Shown: positions 25,837 through 33,640 of the stretch, piece by piece | Numbering within the stretch: the stretch's first letter is position 1 | Layout of the letters: the number at the start of each line of letters is the position of its first letter | Assembly: GCA_015296065.1 (NCBI GenBank) | Contig: DVDU01000137.1 | Coordinates: 1-34,697, forward strand | DNA from: Oscillatoriaceae cyanobacterium M33_DOE_052 | GTDB lineage: Bacteria > Cyanobacteriota > Cyanobacteriia > Cyanobacteriales > Laspinemataceae | Direction of reading: 5' to 3' | DNA length: 34,697 bases | Translations under genes and position numbers: made by a program | Notes under the pieces: model-generated | What the model saw: the letters and a program-made list of their open reading frames with translations, nothing else | Told to the model about the DNA's origin: nothing | Database searches by the model: none

Positions 25837-26166
25837 CTACCATCCTTGAAGAATCAGCCACCCCGTATAACCGCTGCTGTTGCTGAAATTATCAGCTTTG
25901 CGACTTGGGTGTGAGTTTCCAGCACTGGATTTGCTCAGGAGATTTGTCCGCTCCGATCTGGCGATGCTAGCGCGACACCTGATGGTGTTCGCAAATCCAT
26001 CCCAGGCGATAAGTCTGGGAATGGGGTTGGGGGTTCCAGAGTAGGTGTCACCCAGAAGATGCACGATCACCGAACCGTCAGGGAGCGCGTTGCTCTCTGG
26101 GTCAATTTTATCTATATTAGAATCCCACCAGGCATTTTGGCGATCGTACCCCAGAAATTTCCTCAT
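25837..26166 (-). CDS. Doubtful ORF, 109 residues
   Basis: Starting at the ATG at 26166, with GAGGT just upstream, the frame encodes MRKFLGYDRQNAWWDSN, IDKIDPESNALPDGSVIVHLLGDTYSG, PIPRLIAWDGF, then a segment read from a palindromic repeat (25966-25991), and a polar tail ending GYTGWLILQGW. The first 60 residues have a natural composition, while the rest looks degraded or repeat-derived. It may be a fragment of a longer protein. No domain is recognised. The frame extends upstream to 26316 only through translated tandem repeat, which is not counted. Confidence 0.3.
   Translation of the reverse strand: MRKFLGYDRQNAWWDSNIDKIDPESNALPDGSVIVHLLGDTYSGTPNPIPRLIAWDGFANTIRCRASIARSERTNLLSKSSAGNSHPSRKADNFSNSSGYTGWLILQGW
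25966..25991. repeat. Dispersed palindromic repeat, copy 1
   Basis: GCTAGCGCGACACCTGATGG followed by TGTTCG. The stem GACACC/GGTGTT closes a short loop. Copy 2 at 27914-27939, inside the caspase-WD40 coding sequence, differs by a compensated A-T to G-C stem pair. Confidence 0.7.
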
Positions 26167-26189
26167 ACCTCGATTGCAGGGCAACGGAG

Positions 26190-26330
26190 GCCGGGGGGGG
26201 ACCGGGGGGACCGGAGATGGGGAGGATGGGAAGAGGGGGAAGAGGGGGGAGCAATATCCCCCCATCTCCCCATCTCCCCATCTCCCCATCCTCCCCATCC
26301 TCCCACCCTTCCCCATCTCCCCAGTCTTGC
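26190..26330. repeat. G-rich / C-rich octamer repeat block
   Basis: G-rich units (GGGACCGG, GAAGAGGG) to about 26250 switch to CCCCATCT octamers to about 26310, so the block has opposite strand asymmetry in its two halves and can fold back on itself. It lies just after the pyrophosphatase stop and may act as its terminator. Confidence 0.8.
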
Positions 26331-26352
26331 TTAGTGTCAGGCAGTTAATCCG

Positions 26353-26865
26353 TTAGCTCTTGGCGGCTTTGATACATTTTTCCACCAGAGGCATGACCGT
26401 TTCTACATCTTGCCAACCGAGAATTTCGGTGACTTTCTTTTCTAAATTTTTGTAGGTTTTGAAGAATTCGGCAATTTCATCGAGGCGGTGGGGTGCCACG
26501 TCTTTTAGGGATTTGACATGGGCGTAACGGGGGTCAGCGGCGGGAACGCAAAGGATTTTTTCGTCGCGATCGCCCCCATCAATCATTTCCAACATCCCGA
26601 TCGGTCTGGCAGCAATCACACAACCTGGGAACGTGGGCTGGTCCATCAGCACCATGCCATCGAGGGGATCGCCATCATCCGCCAACGTATTGGGGACGAA
26701 ACCGTAATCGTAGGGATATTGCACCGATGAATAAAGCACCCGGTCTAAAGCGAATGCTTGCAATTCCTTATCAAATTCGTACTTATTTTTACTCCCGGCG
26801 GGGATTTCAATCAGTACATTGAGTATGCCTGGTTTGGATTGAGCCGGAATTCGCGATAGTTCCAC
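26353..26865 (-). CDS. ppa: Inorganic pyrophosphatase (family I)
   Basis: Soluble enzyme that hydrolyses pyrophosphate and pulls biosynthetic reactions forward. The 170-residue length matches bacterial family I enzymes. The conserved set is visible: [26 protein letters not shown], the signature [10 protein letters not shown] with its metal-binding aspartates, and a later [13 protein letters not shown]. The start is placed at the GTG at 26865 (MELSRIP, the usual cyanobacterial N-terminus), six bases after AAGGAG; a TTG one codon earlier is too close to that site. It stands alone, with long non-coding DNA on its upstream side. Confidence 0.94.
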   Translation of the reverse strand: MELSRIPAQSKPGILNVLIEIPAGSKNKYEFDKELQAFALDRVLYSSVQYPYDYGFVPNTLADDGDPLDGMVLMDQPTFPGCVIAARPIGMLEMIDGGDRDEKILCVPAADPRYAHVKSLKDVAPHRLDEIAEFFKTYKNLEKKVTEILGWQDVETVMPLVEKCIKAAKS

Positions 26866-26868
26866 CAA

Positions 26869-27369
26869 TAACTCCTTGGAGCGATATCTTTTTGTTTGGC
26901 ATTTCCCCCACCCGCTGCGCTCATATCGGCATCAGCAGAAACACCATCTCCGAGGGGGGTAAAACCAGTAAACATCATTACCTCGGTGGCGTTGGCTGGA
27001 TGCAGAAATTGATGGCTTTGGCAGGAGGTAAGCCTTGACACCCTTGCGATCCTACCAGAAAGGGGCGCCATTCCCAATCAAATCGGCGCATCTCCAAATC
27101 CCAACCTTTCCCGGTGGGGGCTCAAGTTAGGGGTTTGGTCTGGTGCCCCGCGCCGCCAGCGAATTCCCATATCATATTTTTAGGCAATTCTCACGGTCAA
27201 AACCTTAAAAATTACTAAAAATATTTTCCGGCACATCTAGAAGGTTGGCTCCCTAGCCCGTCGGGGGAGAGATGGGAACCAACACAGTAGGCGCCGGAAC
27301 GCAAGGGAAAAAATCGGGTATTTTTGGGTAAAAAAAGCGGTTTGTTAGGTCAAAATCCTATGTTGAGGA
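26869..27369. other. Non-coding stretch upstream of ppa
   Basis: About 500 bases. A minus-strand frame here (to 27077) overlaps the ppa start and shows no recognisable domain. The region may hold the ppa promoter, but I could not pick out convincing hexamers. No repeats of the families seen elsewhere. Confidence 0.35.
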
Positions 27370-27552
27370 TTAATCCCCAGTCTGACGGAGATAAGTTGGA
27401 GGTAAAATATCAACCGGGCGGGGGGAGTTGTGGGCGATCGCCCAAAAAGGTAAAGTTAGGGTTAGCAAAGCGATCGCTGTGCCCACAATATCAGCGAACC
27501 TATAATTACTTCTCTCGGTAGAAGAACTAGCGGGCAAATCACCGGATTCCAT
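27370..27552 (-). CDS. Probable small single-pass membrane protein, 60 residues
   Basis: The product has a polar N-terminus (MESGDLPASSSTERSNYR), one membrane helix with FADIVGTAIALLTLTLPFW followed by AIAHNSP, and a short tail (VDILPPTYLRQTGD). I recall short cyanobacterial proteins with nearly the same ADIVGTxxALLTLTLP core, of unknown function, which is why it is listed; the ribosome site is weak. Two HIP1 octamers lie in the gene. Its role cannot be inferred. It is read away from the caspase-WD40 gene. Confidence 0.55.
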   Translation of the reverse strand: MESGDLPASSSTERSNYRFADIVGTAIALLTLTLPFWAIAHNSPRPVDILPPTYLRQTGD

Positions 27553-27851
27553 GACAAATATATAGCCTTGTTTTCAAATCAACTCTATTAACTTCAGGGC
27601 ACCGGACCAATCCGGGAGTCCTGTTTGATTACAGATCCAATTTTAGCTGCTGCTGGTTGATATTTGTGTGGTCAATTACACCAAATAAGCGCCGAAACTC
27701 TTGTGTAGAGGTACTTTTGGGGATTAGTCAAATCAAAAATAGGGGGTAAAACCCCTGGGGGTAGAAGACCAGCATCACGAGGGAGGGTGATAAAAGAGAA
27801 ACTATCTGCCAGGGGCAACATAAGCCTGCTGGTCATCCGATCGGGATTACC
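27553..27851. other. Divergent gap before the caspase-WD40 gene
   Basis: About 300 bases between the small membrane protein and the caspase-like gene. A short minus-strand frame (27672-27878) overlaps the caspase start and has no family features. No promoter could be defended. Confidence 0.35.
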
Positions 27852-30416
27852 ATGAGTCTGGAGAAAAAACAGGGGCATAAATACAGAAAAATGACGATGG
27901 TGGCACTGCCGAAGCTAGCGCGACGCCTGACGGCGTTCGGAGTCAGTCAATACGAGGAAGAGTCGCACTTGCAACCGCTACCAATGGCGACAGCGGACGT
28001 AGAAGCGATCGTCCACTGCTTGCTCGATCAATGGCAGCATCCAGACGGAGAACCGCAAGACATCAAACTCTGCAAAGTCATAGATCCAGACCTAGAGACC
28101 ATGCGCCAGTGCATCCAAGACCTCTTCAGCCGCAACCAGGAGGACGAAGAATTCCGACTGCTGTACTTTTCCGGCTACGCCATCCCCAGCGCCAGCGGCG
28201 AAATTTACCTGGCCACCAAAAACACCGATAAAAACCAGCTCCACACCACTGCCCTCCCCCTCGCCTTTTTGAGCCAGTGCATGGCCGAAAGCGGACCAAT
28301 GACCGTAGCCATTCTTGATTGCGGCTGGGGTGCAGCGACTCCCGAAACATCCTCCATCCCCACACCATCAGTCGGCGCCATCCTCAGCTATTTCGGCTTA
28401 CCCGCCGAAAAACAGCGCCCCTTGAGCCCCTCTGGGGAGGAAGAGTTACAAGTCTCCCCCTACACCCACTATTTAATCGAAGGCATCACCACCGGTATCG
28501 CTGACGCCGACCTGGACGGCATCATTTCCCTCGCGGAGTGGCACGCCTACGCCAGCGGCAAAATCCAAATTCAGACTCCGGGGAGATTGCCCATTTTCTC
28601 GGGCGCCACAAACAGCAGTAGCATCCCGAACCCCGTCAGGGATGGCGTCAGCATCGCTATCAGCCCCACCGAAAGCCCCAAATTACAATACCGCCGCGCC
28701 GTGGAAAATTTTGCCCGCCGCCGCTTTGGGGACATCTCCGCGATCGTGCAAAGAATCCTCGAAATCCGCCGCCAGCGCCTCGAATTATCAACCCTGGAAG
28801 CACACAGCATCCGCCAGAGCGTCCTCGCACCTTACCTCGCCTACAAAGCCAAATTACAACAATACGATCGGGTACTTTCCGAGGCAGTCAACCAAGAAGG
28901 ACTACCCCTCGGCTCCAGTACCAAAGAAGACCTGAAATACCTGCAAATCACAGTCCTCGGACTGACCGAGGCAGATATCACCCCCATCGAAGCTCAGATC
29001 CTGAAACCCCCGAAAAAAACACCTCGCGGTCTGGGTTCTCCTGTGGAACAGAGCGACAGGCCACCGGGGACCGAGGCCAAAGACACCGCCGCTGTATCCA
29101 TTGCTCACCCCATGCTTCCCAGCCCGATCGGTTCGAGTCGCTCCTCCCTGTGGGAGCAGCGCTTGTTCCTGTTCCTCATGGGTTCAGGTTTGCTCGTATC
29201 AGCCACACTCGCCGCCAGCATCTACCTACTGATTCAATACATTTCCGCCCCCAACCAGCCACCCCCTGCCTTAGCATTCCTGGATCAATTCCTCTCCTCC
29301 CTCCCCCTAGAACCCCTCGATTTTCCTCTGTGGCAGAATCAAGGCCAAGGACGGGGAGACACAGGGACCCAGGAGACCATCTCCCCGTCACCCCGTCACC
29401 AGGTCGGTGAGCGAAGCCGAACCGCCGTCACCCCGTCCCCCCGTCCCCAGGTCGGTGAGCGAAGCCGAACCGCCGTCACCCCGTCACCCCGTCCCCCCGT
29501 CTCCGTCTCCTTTCGTCCCCCCATCTCCCCTGCCGCCACCCTCACTGGTCACAATGGACCAGTGCAGGCAGCGATTTTCAGCCCTGATGGGGCAACCATC
29601 TACAGCAGCAGCGACGATGGCACCATGAAGGCTTGGAAGGCAACCAGCCCAGATACTCCCATTGCCAGCCTCACCGGTGGTGCCACCCCAGTTAGGGCAC
29701 TGGCGATCGTCCCAGATGGCAAAACACTAATTACCGGAAGAGATGACGGCCTACTGCAGATATGGGATGTCGGCGAAGCACTGAAAAATCCCACAGCCCA
29801 ACCCACCCAAGAAATCGCCGCTCATATCGGTCCGATTTACGCCCTGGCCGTATTTCCCGGCAAAACTGTCGTCAGCGCCGGGGGAGATACAATGATCAGA
29901 ATTTGGCATCTAGACTCAGACCCCAAACCCCAAGAGCTGACCGGTCACAGTGGGCCAGTGCGAGCTTTAGCCATCACTCCCGACGGCCAAACCCTCGTCA
30001 GCGCCAGCAGCGATCGCACCATCAAAATCTGGAACCCCACCACCGGTCTTGAGCGCGCCACCCTCACCGGTCACACCGGAGTCGTGCGAGCATTAGCCAT
30101 CTCTCCCGACGGCCAAACCCTCGTCAGCGGTAGTTGGGACAAAACCATCAAAATCTGGAACCTCAACACCGGCGAATTGCGCAGCACGATCACTGGTCAC
30201 ACCGATAAAGTAGCAGCAATAGCCATAAGTCCCGACGGCTCCACCCTATTCAGCGGCAGCGATGACAACACCATCAAAGTTTGGAATCTCAGCAGTGGAG
30301 AGGAACTCGCAACCCTCAGCGACCATACCAGCGACGTGTTTTCCCTCGCCCTCAGCCCTGACGGCAAAACTCTCGCCAGCGCTAGCTGGGACAAAACTAT
30401 CAAACTGTGGCGCTGA
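27852..30416 (+). CDS. Pseudo-orthocaspase with EF-hand-like loop, membrane anchor and WD40 propeller
   Basis: An 854-residue protein. An N-terminal caspase-like (p20) domain spans about 20-260, but the catalytic pair is lost: LLYFSGYA has Y109 where metacaspases have His (SGHG), and AILDCGWG has G158 where the catalytic Cys lies (DxC), so it is probably not a protease. A canonical EF-hand loop, D218-x-D220-x-D222-G-x-I-x-x-x-E229, follows. After an Arg-rich helical region comes one membrane helix (about 438-462), a Pro/Ser-rich linker partly read from DNA repeats (about 515-560; a 16-residue repeat twice), and seven WD40 repeats (563-854), enough for a closed propeller. Start at 27852 is chosen without a good ribosome site; 27891 or 27897 are alternatives. 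Pseudo-orthocaspases are known from cyanobacteria. A scaffold role is inferred. Confidence 0.85.
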   Translation: MSLEKKQGHKYRKMTMVALPKLARRLTAFGVSQYEEESHLQPLPMATADVEAIVHCLLDQWQHPDGEPQDIKLCKVIDPDLETMRQCIQDLFSRNQEDEEFRLLYFSGYAIPSASGEIYLATKNTDKNQLHTTALPLAFLSQCMAESGPMTVAILDCGWGAATPETSSIPTPSVGAILSYFGLPAEKQRPLSPSGEEELQVSPYTHYLIEGITTGIADADLDGIISLAEWHAYASGKIQIQTPGRLPIFSGATNSSSIPNPVRDGVSIAISPTESPKLQYRRAVENFARRRFGDISAIVQRILEIRRQRLELSTLEAHSIRQSVLAPYLAYKAKLQQYDRVLSEAVNQEGLPLGSSTKEDLKYLQITVLGLTEADITPIEAQILKPPKKTPRGLGSPVEQSDRPPGTEAKDTAAVSIAHPMLPSPIGSSRSSLWEQRLFLFLMGSGLLVSATLAASIYLLIQYISAPNQPPPALAFLDQFLSSLPLEPLDFPLWQNQGQGRGDTGTQETISPSPRHQVGERSRTAVTPSPRPQVGERSRTAVTPSPRPPVSVSFRPPISPAATLTGHNGPVQAAIFSPDGATIYSSSDDGTMKAWKATSPDTPIASLTGGATPVRALAIVPDGKTLITGRDDGLLQIWDVGEALKNPTAQPTQEIAAHIGPIYALAVFPGKTVVSAGGDTMIRIWHLDSDPKPQELTGHSGPVRALAITPDGQTLVSASSDRTIKIWNPTTGLERATLTGHTGVVRALAISPDGQTLVSGSWDKTIKIWNLNTGELRSTITGHTDKVAAIAISPDGSTLFSGSDDNTIKVWNLSSGEELATLSDHTSDVFSLALSPDGKTLASASWDKTIKLWR
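27914..27939. repeat. Dispersed palindromic repeat, copy 2, in coding sequence
   Basis: GCTAGCGCGACGCCTGACGG followed by CGTTCG, with the same 26-base frame as the copy at 25966-25991 and a compensated stem pair. Here it is read in frame as part of KLARRLTAFG near residue 21 of the caspase-like protein. Confidence 0.7.
29401..29485. repeat. In-frame 48-base repeat in the linker of the caspase-WD40 gene
   Basis: Two identical 37-base copies (29401-29437 and 29449-29485) containing GGTCGGTGAGCGAAGCCGAA, joined by CCCCGTC octamers of the intergenic type. The 48-base period gives a 16-residue peptide repeat (QVGERSRTAVTPSPRP). Other octamer units continue to about 29530. Confidence 0.85.
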
Positions 30417-30528
30417 TATATAAAAAACAGAAAAAACTCCCCAACCTGAAAACTAGCAACTACCATGTGGTATCATTGCTGCGGCAATATTGACAGGTAA
30501 ATTTAAATTAATGAATCCTGCTGGCGGG

Positions 30529-31251
30529 ATGGACATCACACTTGGGGTTAATATAGACCATGTAGCCACCATCCGTCAGGCGCGGCGTACCGTAGAGCCC
30601 GATCCGGTACAGGCAGCCGTCCTGGCAGAACTCGCCGGTGCTGACGGCATTACCGTCCACCTGCGGGAAGACCGGCGACATATTCAAGACCGGGACGTGC
30701 GGCTGCTGCGGCAAACTGTGCGCACCCATTTGAATTTAGAAATGGCAGCTACCAAGGAAATGGTAGCAGTGGCTCTGGAGATTAAACCCGATTATGTGAC
30801 GCTGGTGCCAGAACGCCGCGAAGAGGTAACGACCGAAGGTGGCCTCGATGTGGCTGGACAGCAACGGAACCTCGCCGAAGTCACAGACACCTTGCAGTCA
30901 GCCGGTATTCCGGTCAGCTTATTTATCGATGCCGACCCAGCACAAATTGAAGCATCTGTCAAGGTGAAAGCACAGTTTATCGAACTCCACACCGGTCGCT
31001 ATGCCGAAGCACCGAACGCCGCCCAGCAAAAACAAGAACTTGCCGTTTTAACCCAAGGCTGTGAACTGGCTCGTGCCGCCGGTCTGCGCGTCAACGCCGG
31101 TCACGGTTTGACCTACTGGAATGTCCACCCCGTGGCCTGTATCCCGGGTATGGAAGAACTTAATATCGGTCATACCATTATCAGTCGCGCTGTTTTGGTA
31201 GGATTCGATCGCGCTGTGCGGGAGATGAAACAAGCCATACGTGGCCTCTAG
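30529..31251 (+). CDS. pdxJ: Pyridoxine 5'-phosphate synthase
   Basis: Condenses 1-deoxyxylulose 5-phosphate with 3-amino-2-oxopropyl phosphate, the ring-closing step of DXP-dependent vitamin B6 synthesis (cytoplasm). The 240-residue TIM-barrel protein has the family blocks [78 protein letters not shown] and [10 protein letters not shown], all intact. The start at 30529 ([11 protein letters not shown]) matches the usual N-terminus and follows GGCGGG; ATG at 30511 and TTG at 30490 are in frame and would add 6 or 13 residues. ycf54 follows on the same strand after an AT-rich palindrome. Confidence 0.95.
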   Translation: MDITLGVNIDHVATIRQARRTVEPDPVQAAVLAELAGADGITVHLREDRRHIQDRDVRLLRQTVRTHLNLEMAATKEMVAVALEIKPDYVTLVPERREEVTTEGGLDVAGQQRNLAEVTDTLQSAGIPVSLFIDADPAQIEASVKVKAQFIELHTGRYAEAPNAAQQKQELAVLTQGCELARAAGLRVNAGHGLTYWNVHPVACIPGMEELNIGHTIISRAVLVGFDRAVREMKQAIRGL

Positions 31252-31252
31252 T

Positions 31253-31316
31253 TAATTGACAATTGACAACTGATAATTGATAATTATCAATTGTCAATTA
31301 TCAATTATCAATTAAC
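31253..31316. repeat. AT-rich palindromic repeat between pdxJ and ycf54
   Basis: TTAATTGACAATTGACA and repeated ATAATT/CAATTATC units fold back on each other, with the perfect 18-base palindrome at 31275-31292 that also occurs at 1292-1309. It may end pdxJ transcription or only be a passive repeat. Confidence 0.7.
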
Positions 31317-31340
31317 CAATCACATCAAATTTTCAGGAAA

Positions 31341-31673
31341 ATGCCCACTTATCACTACGTTCTCGCATCCCAACGCTTTTTATTAGAAGAGGAACCTTTT
31401 GAGGAAGTCCTTAAAGAGCGCATCCGCAACTATCAAGAAAATAACAAAGAAATTGATTTTTGGCTGGTGAAGCAACCCGCCTTTTTAGAAGCACCGGAAA
31501 TGGCAGCAATTAAGGCCAAATGTCCGCAACCCTCTGCAGCAGTTATTTCCACCAACCCAAATTTTATTACTTGGTTGAAATTGCGCTTAGAACACGTCAT
31601 TACCGGGCAATTTCAGGCTCCCTCCGCCACCATCACTGACCCGATCGCCTCCTTGGAAAAAGCTGGAGTTTGA
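31341..31673 (+). CDS. ycf54: Ycf54, subunit of the Mg-protoporphyrin IX monomethyl ester cyclase
   Basis: Ycf54 assists AcsF (CycI) in forming the fifth ring of chlorophyll; loss in Synechocystis lowers cyclase activity and chlorophyll. The 110-residue product matches the family along its whole length: YHYVLASQRFLLEEEPFEEV, KEIDFWLVKQPAFLEAP, IKAKCPQPSAAVISTNP and FITWLKLRLEHV. The start is ATG at 31341 with AGGAAA directly upstream. The C-terminal ten or so residues after GQFQAPS are variable. It is found only in oxygenic phototrophs, which supports the cyanobacterial origin of this window. Confidence 0.94.
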   Translation: MPTYHYVLASQRFLLEEEPFEEVLKERIRNYQENNKEIDFWLVKQPAFLEAPEMAAIKAKCPQPSAAVISTNPNFITWLKLRLEHVITGQFQAPSATITDPIASLEKAGV

Positions 31674-31759
31674 CCGGAGGGACAACAGAGGCACAGAGGA
31701 CACATAATCCTTTGTGTCCTTTGTGTGTTTTTAGTTCATATGCTTGGCACCAATCACAC

Positions 31760-32215
31760 TTAATAAGCAAGTCCGGCTAAGCAAGCTACCATCACCCCCA
31801 GTACCGAGCCAACCATGACTTGAAAAGGCGTGTGACCAAGCAATTCTTTGAGGCGCTCCTCGGTAAAATCATGGCCATCAAACACCTCGATGATTTGGTT
31901 GAGGATGCGGGCTTGATTGCCAGCGGCGCGGCGAACCCCCGCCGCATCGTACATCACGATCACGGCAAAAATCGTGGCTAAAGCAAATTCAGTGCTGCCC
32001 CAGCCCACAGTTTGACCAATGCCAGTTGCCAAAGCTGTCACCAATGCCGAATGAGAGCTAGGCATTCCGCCAGTTTCAAAAATCACCTGGGGATTCGGCT
32101 TGCCATTTTTAGCAAAGTCGATAAAAAACTTCGACAACTGCGCCAACAAACAGGCGAGGAACGCAACTAACAGCACTCTGTTGTTAAGGATATCGCCAAA
32201 TTCCGTCATGGTCAT
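31760..32215 (-). CDS. Divergent PAP2 family membrane protein (DUF212)
   Basis: Small polytopic membrane protein of the divergent PAP2 (acid phosphatase/vanadium haloperoxidase-related) family; function unknown, possibly lipid-phosphate related. Blocks typical of the family are LLVAFLACLLAQLSKF, ETGGMPSSHSALVTALA (the SxxH-like phosphatase segment), VMYDAAGVRRAAGNQA and LKELLGHTPFQVMVGS. From ATG 32215 it has 151 residues; ATG 32209 is also possible, and the frame extends to 32236 through the heptamer repeat. The 32215 ATG and its AGGA both belong to that repeat. It is third on the strand after folD and crtE. Confidence 0.88.
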   Translation of the reverse strand: MTMTEFGDILNNRVLLVAFLACLLAQLSKFFIDFAKNGKPNPQVIFETGGMPSSHSALVTALATGIGQTVGWGSTEFALATIFAVIVMYDAAGVRRAAGNQARILNQIIEVFDGHDFTEERLKELLGHTPFQVMVGSVLGVMVACLAGLAY

Positions 32216-32462
32216 TTGTCCTGTATCATTTGTCATTTGTCATTTGTCCTTTGTCCTTGGTCATTTGTCCTTAGTTCTTTGTCCTTGGTCAAAAGTCCTC
32301 AGTCCAAAGGTCATTTGTCCTTAGTTCTTTGTCCTTTGTCATTTGACCCAACGACAATTCGCTCAGGGGACAAGTGACAAGTGACAAGTGACAAGGGACA
32401 AGCTCTCTTTGCGGACAAGGGACTTGTTACCAAAGGACAAGTGACAAAGGACTTTTGACAAA
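32216..32462. repeat. Heptamer repeat block between crtE and the PAP2-like gene
   Basis: Units of TTTGTCC, ATTTGTC and CTTGGTC type in both orientations (GACAAGT near 32372, GGACAAA near 32435). Opposed arms allow large hairpins. It includes GGTCAAAAGTCC near 32288, the same string that provides the potD start and lies at the long zwf start. Confidence 0.85.
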
Positions 32463-32469
32463 TGACCAG

Positions 32470-33405
32470 CTAGTAAGAGCGACTGGTAATGAAATCGGCT
32501 ACAGCCATCAGTGGTACGGCTTTTTCTCCGTAAGGTGCTAGAGCCGCTTTCGCCTCCTCGATTAACTTTTGGGCTTGCTGCCGGGATTCTTCCAAGCCCC
32601 ATAAGCTGGGATAAGTAGCTTTTTGGGCTTGTAAGTCTTTCCCAGCCGTTTTGCCAAGCTGCTCTTGGGTTTGGGTAATATCGAGGATGTCATCCACGAT
32701 TTGAAACGCCAAGCCGATATTAGCAGCATACAAAGAAAGATTTTGTAAGTCCTGTTCGGAGGCACCGGCTAAAATCGCCCCAGACAGGACACAGGCTTCT
32801 AAAAGCGCCCCGGTTTTGTGGGTGTGGATGTAATTTAGGGTTTCCAGGGATATATCCGGCTTGCCCTCAGATTCCACGTCAACTACTTGACCGCCTACCA
32901 CTCCCTCGGCGCCAAAAGCCTTGGCAATTAAGGCAATACAGCGCAACACCCGATCGCACGGCACGCCCTTAGTGTGAGAAGCGATCGCCTCAAAGGCAAA
33001 CACCAGCAACCCATCCCCGGCTAAAATCGCAATATCTTCCCCAAACTTCTTATGATTCGTGAGCAAGCCCCGGCGATAGTCGTCATTATCCATCGCGGGC
33101 AAATCATCATGAATCAGGGACATCGTATGAACCATCTCCAAGGCGCAAGCCGTGGGCATGGCCATTTCCTCCGTTCCCCCCATCATCAAGCAGCTCGACA
33201 GACATAAAATCGGACGTAGCCGCTTGCCTCCTGCCAGCAGGGAATAGCGCATCGCCTCATAAATCTTTTCTGGGTATTGCACCGGTAAAAAACCATCGAG
33301 AGCCTCTTCTACCAGCTTTTTATAAGACCCCAGATAAGTTGCTAGGTCAAACTCCGCCACCGCCTCTCGCGTCGGGGCATCGTGTTGTTCTTTTGTACTT
33401 GTCAT
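32470..33405 (-). CDS. crtE: Geranylgeranyl diphosphate synthase (CrtE type)
   Basis: Trans-prenyltransferase that builds C20 GGPP for carotenoids, chlorophyll phytyl tails and quinones. The 311-residue product has [10 protein letters not shown], the first Asp-rich motif DDLPAMD (D100, D101, D106), GGQVVDV, the [11 protein letters not shown] segment and the second Asp-rich motif in FQIVDDILD. The start at 33405 (MTSTKEQ) follows AAGGAG with a five-base gap; the frame stays open to 33597, but that part is a translated tandem repeat (GSV and PPL runs). It follows folD and precedes the PAP2-like gene on the same strand. GGPP as product is inferred from family and organism; short-chain synthases such as FPP synthase (IspA) are close relatives. 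Confidence 0.93.
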   Translation of the reverse strand: MTSTKEQHDAPTREAVAEFDLATYLGSYKKLVEEALDGFLPVQYPEKIYEAMRYSLLAGGKRLRPILCLSSCLMMGGTEEMAMPTACALEMVHTMSLIHDDLPAMDNDDYRRGLLTNHKKFGEDIAILAGDGLLVFAFEAIASHTKGVPCDRVLRCIALIAKAFGAEGVVGGQVVDVESEGKPDISLETLNYIHTHKTGALLEACVLSGAILAGASEQDLQNLSLYAANIGLAFQIVDDILDITQTQEQLGKTAGKDLQAQKATYPSLWGLEESRQQAQKLIEEAKAALAPYGEKAVPLMAVADFITSRSY

Positions 33406-33452
33406 CTCCACTCCTTTTCGACACAAGATGCAGTTGGGGCTCCCTTCTCTGA

Positions 33453-33640
33453 GACCGGGGGACTGGGAGACTGGGAGACTGGGAGGAGGGGGAAGAGGGG
33501 GAAGAGGGGGAAGAGGGGGAAGAGGGGGAAGAGAGGGAAGATTACTCCCCACACTTCCCACACTCCCCACACTCCCCACACTCCCCACACTCCCCACACT
33601 CCCCCCCGTCTCCCCGTCCCCCCGTCTCCCCCTCTCCCCG
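33453..33640. repeat. G-rich then C-rich tandem repeats between folD and crtE
   Basis: GACTGGGA octamers (33458-33483), GGGGGAAGA nonamers with at least five G5 tracts (33487-33530), then CACACTCCC nonamers (about 33547-33603) and CCCCGTC units. The G tracts on plus are spaced by four bases and are a strong G-quadruplex candidate; the block lies in the leader of crtE. Confidence 0.85.

Noticed and set aside
26811-27077. Minus-strand frame of 88 codons overlapping the ppa start
   Set aside because: It overlaps the ppa coding start in another frame, shows no recognisable domain, and lacks a ribosome site.
27672-27878. Minus-strand frame of 68 codons before the caspase-like gene
   Set aside because: It overlaps the start of the caspase-WD40 gene on the other strand and has no family features.
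33406-33597. Extension of the crtE frame upstream of the ATG
   Set aside because: The added peptide is a translated tandem repeat (GSV and PPL runs), and the ATG at 33405 has a strong ribosome site.
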